Positions 61,674 through 64,000 of a DNA stretch of 64,000 nt are shown here, piece by piece. The notes beneath the pieces are model-generated. The model was given only the letters and a program-made list of their open reading frames with translations. It was not told where the DNA came from and searched no databases. The stretch is from Candidatus Aminicenantota bacterium (GTDB taxonomy: Bacteria > Acidobacteriota > Aminicenantia > Aminicenantales > Saccharicenantaceae): assembly GCA_026393975.1 (NCBI GenBank), contig JAPKZD010000004.1, positions 34,177-98,176 on the forward strand. Direction: 5' to 3'. A program made the translations under genes and the position numbers. Positions within the stretch are counted from its first letter, which is position 1; every line of letters begins with the position of its first letter.

Positions 61674-62300
61674 ATGGCGAAATACGAAGGAGCCGATTGC
61701 CGGCTCTGCCGCGTCGAGAAGAACAAGCTGTTCATCAAGGGCCACAAATGCCTGACGGAGAAGTGCCCCCTCGAACGGAGAGCCTACCCTCCGGGACAGC
61801 ACGGGCGTTCCAGGAAGAGGGTGCTGGGCTACGCCATCCAGCTCCGCGAGAAGCAGAAGCTTAAAAGGTTCTACGGCATGTCCGAGGAGCAATTCCGGTT
61901 CTTCTTCGAACGGGCCGAGCGCCAGAAGGGCATCACCGGCGAGAACCTTTTGTCCATGCTCGAACGGAGGCTGGACAACGTCGTTTACCTGATGGGATTC
62001 TCCCTGTCCCGGGGGCACGCCCGCCAGCTCATCGGCCACGGGCATTTCCGGCTCAATAACCATAGGGCCGACATTGCGTCCGCCCTGGTCAAGACGGGGG
62101 ATGTCGTCGCCTTCAGGCCGCGGTCGGCCAAGAGCGAGGACGTCAAGGCCGTCGTCGCCTCGAACCGGTCGAAGACCGTTCCCGGCTGGCTCGAGGTGGA
62201 TTGGGAGAACTTGAAGGGGAAGGTCTGCGCGCTTCCTACGCGCCAGGACGTCACCCTTCCGGTCGAGGAACACCTGGTCGTCGAGCTGTACTCCAAGTAA
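61674..62300 (+). CDS. rpsD: 30S ribosomal protein S4, zinc-binding (C+) type
   Basis: 208 residues. The N-terminal zinc knuckle is CRLCR ... KCLTEKC, followed by RAYPPGQHGRSRKRV, and the S4 RNA-binding domain is LERRLDNVVYLMGFSLSRGH-like (LDNVVYLMGFSLSRGHARQL). Full length. Confidence 0.97.
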   Translation: MAKYEGADCRLCRVEKNKLFIKGHKCLTEKCPLERRAYPPGQHGRSRKRVLGYAIQLREKQKLKRFYGMSEEQFRFFFERAERQKGITGENLLSMLERRLDNVVYLMGFSLSRGHARQLIGHGHFRLNNHRADIASALVKTGDVVAFRPRSAKSEDVKAVVASNRSKTVPGWLEVDWENLKGKVCALPTRQDVTLPVEEHLVVELYSK

Positions 62301-62342
62301 GGTCCCCGGACCGATTGGAGGACATCTCCCAAAGGAGGTCAC

Positions 62343-62972
62343 ATGACAGAAATGAATTTCCAGAGACCCAAGAACTTGGAGTGCGATTTCGACACGCTGA
62401 CCGGGCAGTACGGGCGCTTCCAGGCCCAGCCGTTCGAGCGGGGATACGGGGTGACCGTGGGCAACGCCCTGCGGCGGATCCTCCTTTCGTCGATCACCGG
62501 AGCCGCCATCACGGCCGTCCGCCTCCAAGGCGTTCTCCACGAGTTCTCGACCATTCCCGGGGTCGTGGAAGACGTCACCGACATCATCCTCAACCTCAAG
62601 AGCATCCCTCTGAAGCTCCTGGGGAACGAGCCGAAGCGGATGACTCTCAAGAAGACCGGCCCCGTCCTGGTCAAATCGGCCGACATCGCCCGCGATTCCG
62701 ACATTGAGATCCTCGACGAGACCGTCAGCATCGCCTCTCTCGACACCGACGGGACGCTCGAGGTCGAGATGGTCGTCAAGAACGGTCGTGGCTACATCCC
62801 GGCCGACCAGAATTTCGACGAGGAGCAGAGCCTCGACTACATCCCGCTCGACTCCTCCCATTCGCCCGTCCTCAAGGTCAACTACAAGGTCGAGCCGGCC
62901 CGCGTCGGCAAGAGGATCGACTACGAGAGCCTGCGGCCAAGATCATGCGTGACCACCTGGGGATCTTCCTGA
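62343..62972 (+). CDS. rpoA: RNA polymerase subunit alpha, N-terminal part (frame broken)
   Basis: Residues 1 to about 198 are a normal alpha NTD: FQAQPFERGYGVTVGNALRR, ILLSSITGAAITAVRLQGV, DYIPLDSSHSPVLKVNYKVE, PARVGKRIDYESL. Alpha normally continues with about 18 residues (an E-x-x-T-[ND]-G-[ST]-type strand and the PEDAL helix start) and then AAKI. Here the text jumps from the second base of the Leu codon straight to GCGGCC (about 62933), losing about 55 bp and shifting the frame. The tail [11 protein letters not shown] is out of frame. The break falls inside the alpha dimer-contact region, not at the flexible linker. Confidence 0.88.
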   Translation: MTEMNFQRPKNLECDFDTLTGQYGRFQAQPFERGYGVTVGNALRRILLSSITGAAITAVRLQGVLHEFSTIPGVVEDVTDIILNLKSIPLKLLGNEPKRMTLKKTGPVLVKSADIARDSDIEILDETVSIASLDTDGTLEVEMVVKNGRGYIPADQNFDEEQSLDYIPLDSSHSPVLKVNYKVEPARVGKRIDYESLRPRSCVTTWGSS

Positions 62973-63319
62973 ACATCGTCGACGAGCCCCTCGAACGGGA
63001 GGCGGCCACTTCGAAGAAGGAGATCCCGTACCTGCTCCAGGCCGACATTCTGGCTAAGACGATCGACCACCTGGAGCTGTCGGTCCGGTCCAACAACTGC
63101 CTCCGCTCGGCCGGCATCGAAAGGATCTACGAGCTCGTGCTGAAGACCGAGGACGAGCTCCTCAAGACCAAGAACTTCGGCCGCAAGTCTCTGGCGGAGA
63201 TCAAGGAGACCCTGATCAATTTGAACCTCGGGCTGAACCTCGAACTCCACCCCCGGCTCGTCGAGAGGATCCAGGCGGACATCAAAGAAGGCATGCCCGA
63301 GAAGGAGACAGAGGCATGA
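62945..63319 (+). CDS. rpoA: RNA polymerase subunit alpha, C-terminal part (frame broken)
   Basis: The second frame restarts at the NTD end ([19 protein letters not shown]; formal ATG 62945). It contains the whole alpha [43 protein letters not shown] and [15 protein letters not shown], the residues that bind UP elements and activators. There is no ribosome site before 62945, so it is unlikely to be a separately translated gene. It should be read with 62343-62972 as one gene carrying a deletion/frameshift. Confidence 0.85.
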   Translation: MRDHLGIFLNIVDEPLEREAATSKKEIPYLLQADILAKTIDHLELSVRSNNCLRSAGIERIYELVLKTEDELLKTKNFGRKSLAEIKETLINLNLGLNLELHPRLVERIQADIKEGMPEKETEA

Positions 63320-63729
63320 GGCACCAGGTCCAGAAGGGAAAACTCGGGAGGAACACCGCCCACCGCCGGGCGCTCTTGCGCAACCTGGTGACGTCGTTTC
63401 TCGAGTGCGAACGGGTACGGACGACCTTGGCCAAGGCCCGGGCGGCCCGCCCTGTCGCTGAAAAGATGATCACCCTGGCCAAGAGGGGCACCCTCCATGC
63501 CCGCCGCCAGGCCCTGGCCTACATGACCAAGGAAGCGGCGGTGCAGAAGCTCTTCACTGAGCTCGGGCCCCGCTTCGCCGAGAGGCCGGGCGGCTACACC
63601 CGGATCGTCAAGCTCGACAAGCGCGCGGGGGACGGGGCCTCGATGGCCATGCTCGAGCTCGTCGGCGCGGAATTCAAGAAGAAGACGAAGAAGAAAGCCA
63701 AGGACGCTAAGAAACCGGCGGCGAAGTAG
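63316..63729 (+). CDS. rplQ: 50S ribosomal protein L17
   Basis: 137 residues: [60 protein letters not shown], then a Lys/Ala-rich tail. It overlaps the rpoA stop (ATGA) and is the last gene before a strong terminator. Confidence 0.97.
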   Translation: MRHQVQKGKLGRNTAHRRALLRNLVTSFLECERVRTTLAKARAARPVAEKMITLAKRGTLHARRQALAYMTKEAAVQKLFTELGPRFAERPGGYTRIVKLDKRAGDGASMAMLELVGAEFKKKTKKKAKDAKKPAAK

Positions 63730-63747
63730 ATCTAACGACATTCACAG

Positions 63748-63776
63748 GGGCCCGACATTCGTCGGGCCCTTTTTTT
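63748..63776 (+). terminator. Intrinsic terminator of the ribosomal locus
   Basis: Perfect 9-bp stem GGGCCCGAC/GTCGGGCCC with an ATTC loop, followed by seven T. It lies 18 bp after the rplQ stop. Confidence 0.95.
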
Positions 63777-63821
63777 ATTCATCTCCCGATTGCGGGGAAG
63801 TTCCGTATTCGGCTTGGCGAA

Positions 63822-63907
63822 GGATCTCGCCCTTAGCCCCCCGGCACCCCCGGGGACCTGTCCCGGCGGGTCCCCCCCCCGCTACGGGGGTCTTCAGGGC
63901 GAAATCC
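63822..63907. repeat. GC-rich inverted repeat downstream of the ribosomal locus
   Basis: Outer arms 63822-63837 (GGATCTCGCCCTTAGC) and 63892-63907 (complement GGATTTCGCCCTGAAG) are imperfect inverted copies. The interior is made of nested C- and G-runs that would also fold. I see no ORF between 63777 and 64000. Confidence 0.55.
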
Positions 63908-64000
63908 ATTGCCGCCTCATGACGAACTCCCCCCATATCGGGAACAGTGCTAATGTATCGGGGTCCTTTTATTTAGCCCGGCGTGCGCCCTGGTAGATCT

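Noticed and set aside
62945-63319. A genuinely split rpoA encoding separate NTD and CTD proteins
   Set aside because: The break is inside the NTD dimer region, about 18 residues are missing, and the second part has no ribosome site, so a deletion or assembly error is more likely.

Overview
The window comes from a GC-rich, Gram-negative, anaerobic or microaerophilic bacterium, probably an uncultured member of the Acidobacteriota/Aminicenantia group. The call rests on an outer-membrane porin, several rubrerythrin/ferritin-like and rubredoxin proteins, a zinc-type S14, and an RNA polymerase beta subunit with an eight-cysteine insertion that I recall, but cannot verify, from acidobacterial RpoB. 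Treat the phylum as tentative. Both strands are densely coded, and ATGA or TAATG stop/start overlaps are common.

Layout. 1-2076: YchF ATPase (minus; the last codons fall off the edge) and signal peptidase I, separated by a cluster of hairpins. 2077-2714: a gene-free stretch with a MITE-like element (80-bp inverted arms, hairpin at each end). 2715-10461: recD2; an oxygen-defence set (ferritin-like protein, rubredoxin, FAD oxidoreductase) coupled to a porin; then purA and alr. 10471-10716: palindromic intergenic repeats, then a promoter overlapped by an Rrf2/IscR-like dyad. 10740-16773: an iron-sulfur gene run (33-codon ORF, desulforedoxin-like protein, Nfu, IscS-like protein, IscU with zinc ribbons, NadA, rubrerythrin, ferritin-like protein, endonuclease III, AmrS-type radical SAM). 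16838-23820: secreted thioredoxin-fold protein, archease-RtcB, DNA polymerase X (minus), and a double-domain ThyX. 23839-30106 (minus): purB-purS-purQ-purL-purN plus a membrane protein. 30227-31904: ECF sigma factor, zinc anti-sigma factor and Spy-like protein.

31901-63776 is one long transcription-translation locus: tRNA-Thr-Tyr-Gly-Thr, rpmG, tRNA-Trp, secE-nusG, rplKAJL, rpoBC, then (from an internal promoter) rpsL-rpsG-fusA-tuf, and the S10, spc and alpha operons, ending at a strong terminator after rplQ.

Main points for follow-up: (1) the IscS-like protein beside IscU has lost three PLP contacts, including the Schiff-base lysine; (2) RpoB carries a zinc-ribbon insertion; (3) EF-Tu has an atypical switch I; (4) ThyX is a tandem duplication with complementary motif decay; (5) a palindromic repeat family and a MITE-like element occupy the intergenic regions; (6) two essential loci (rpsS/rplV junction, rpoA) look as if they carry small deletions, which may be assembly errors or real lesions.
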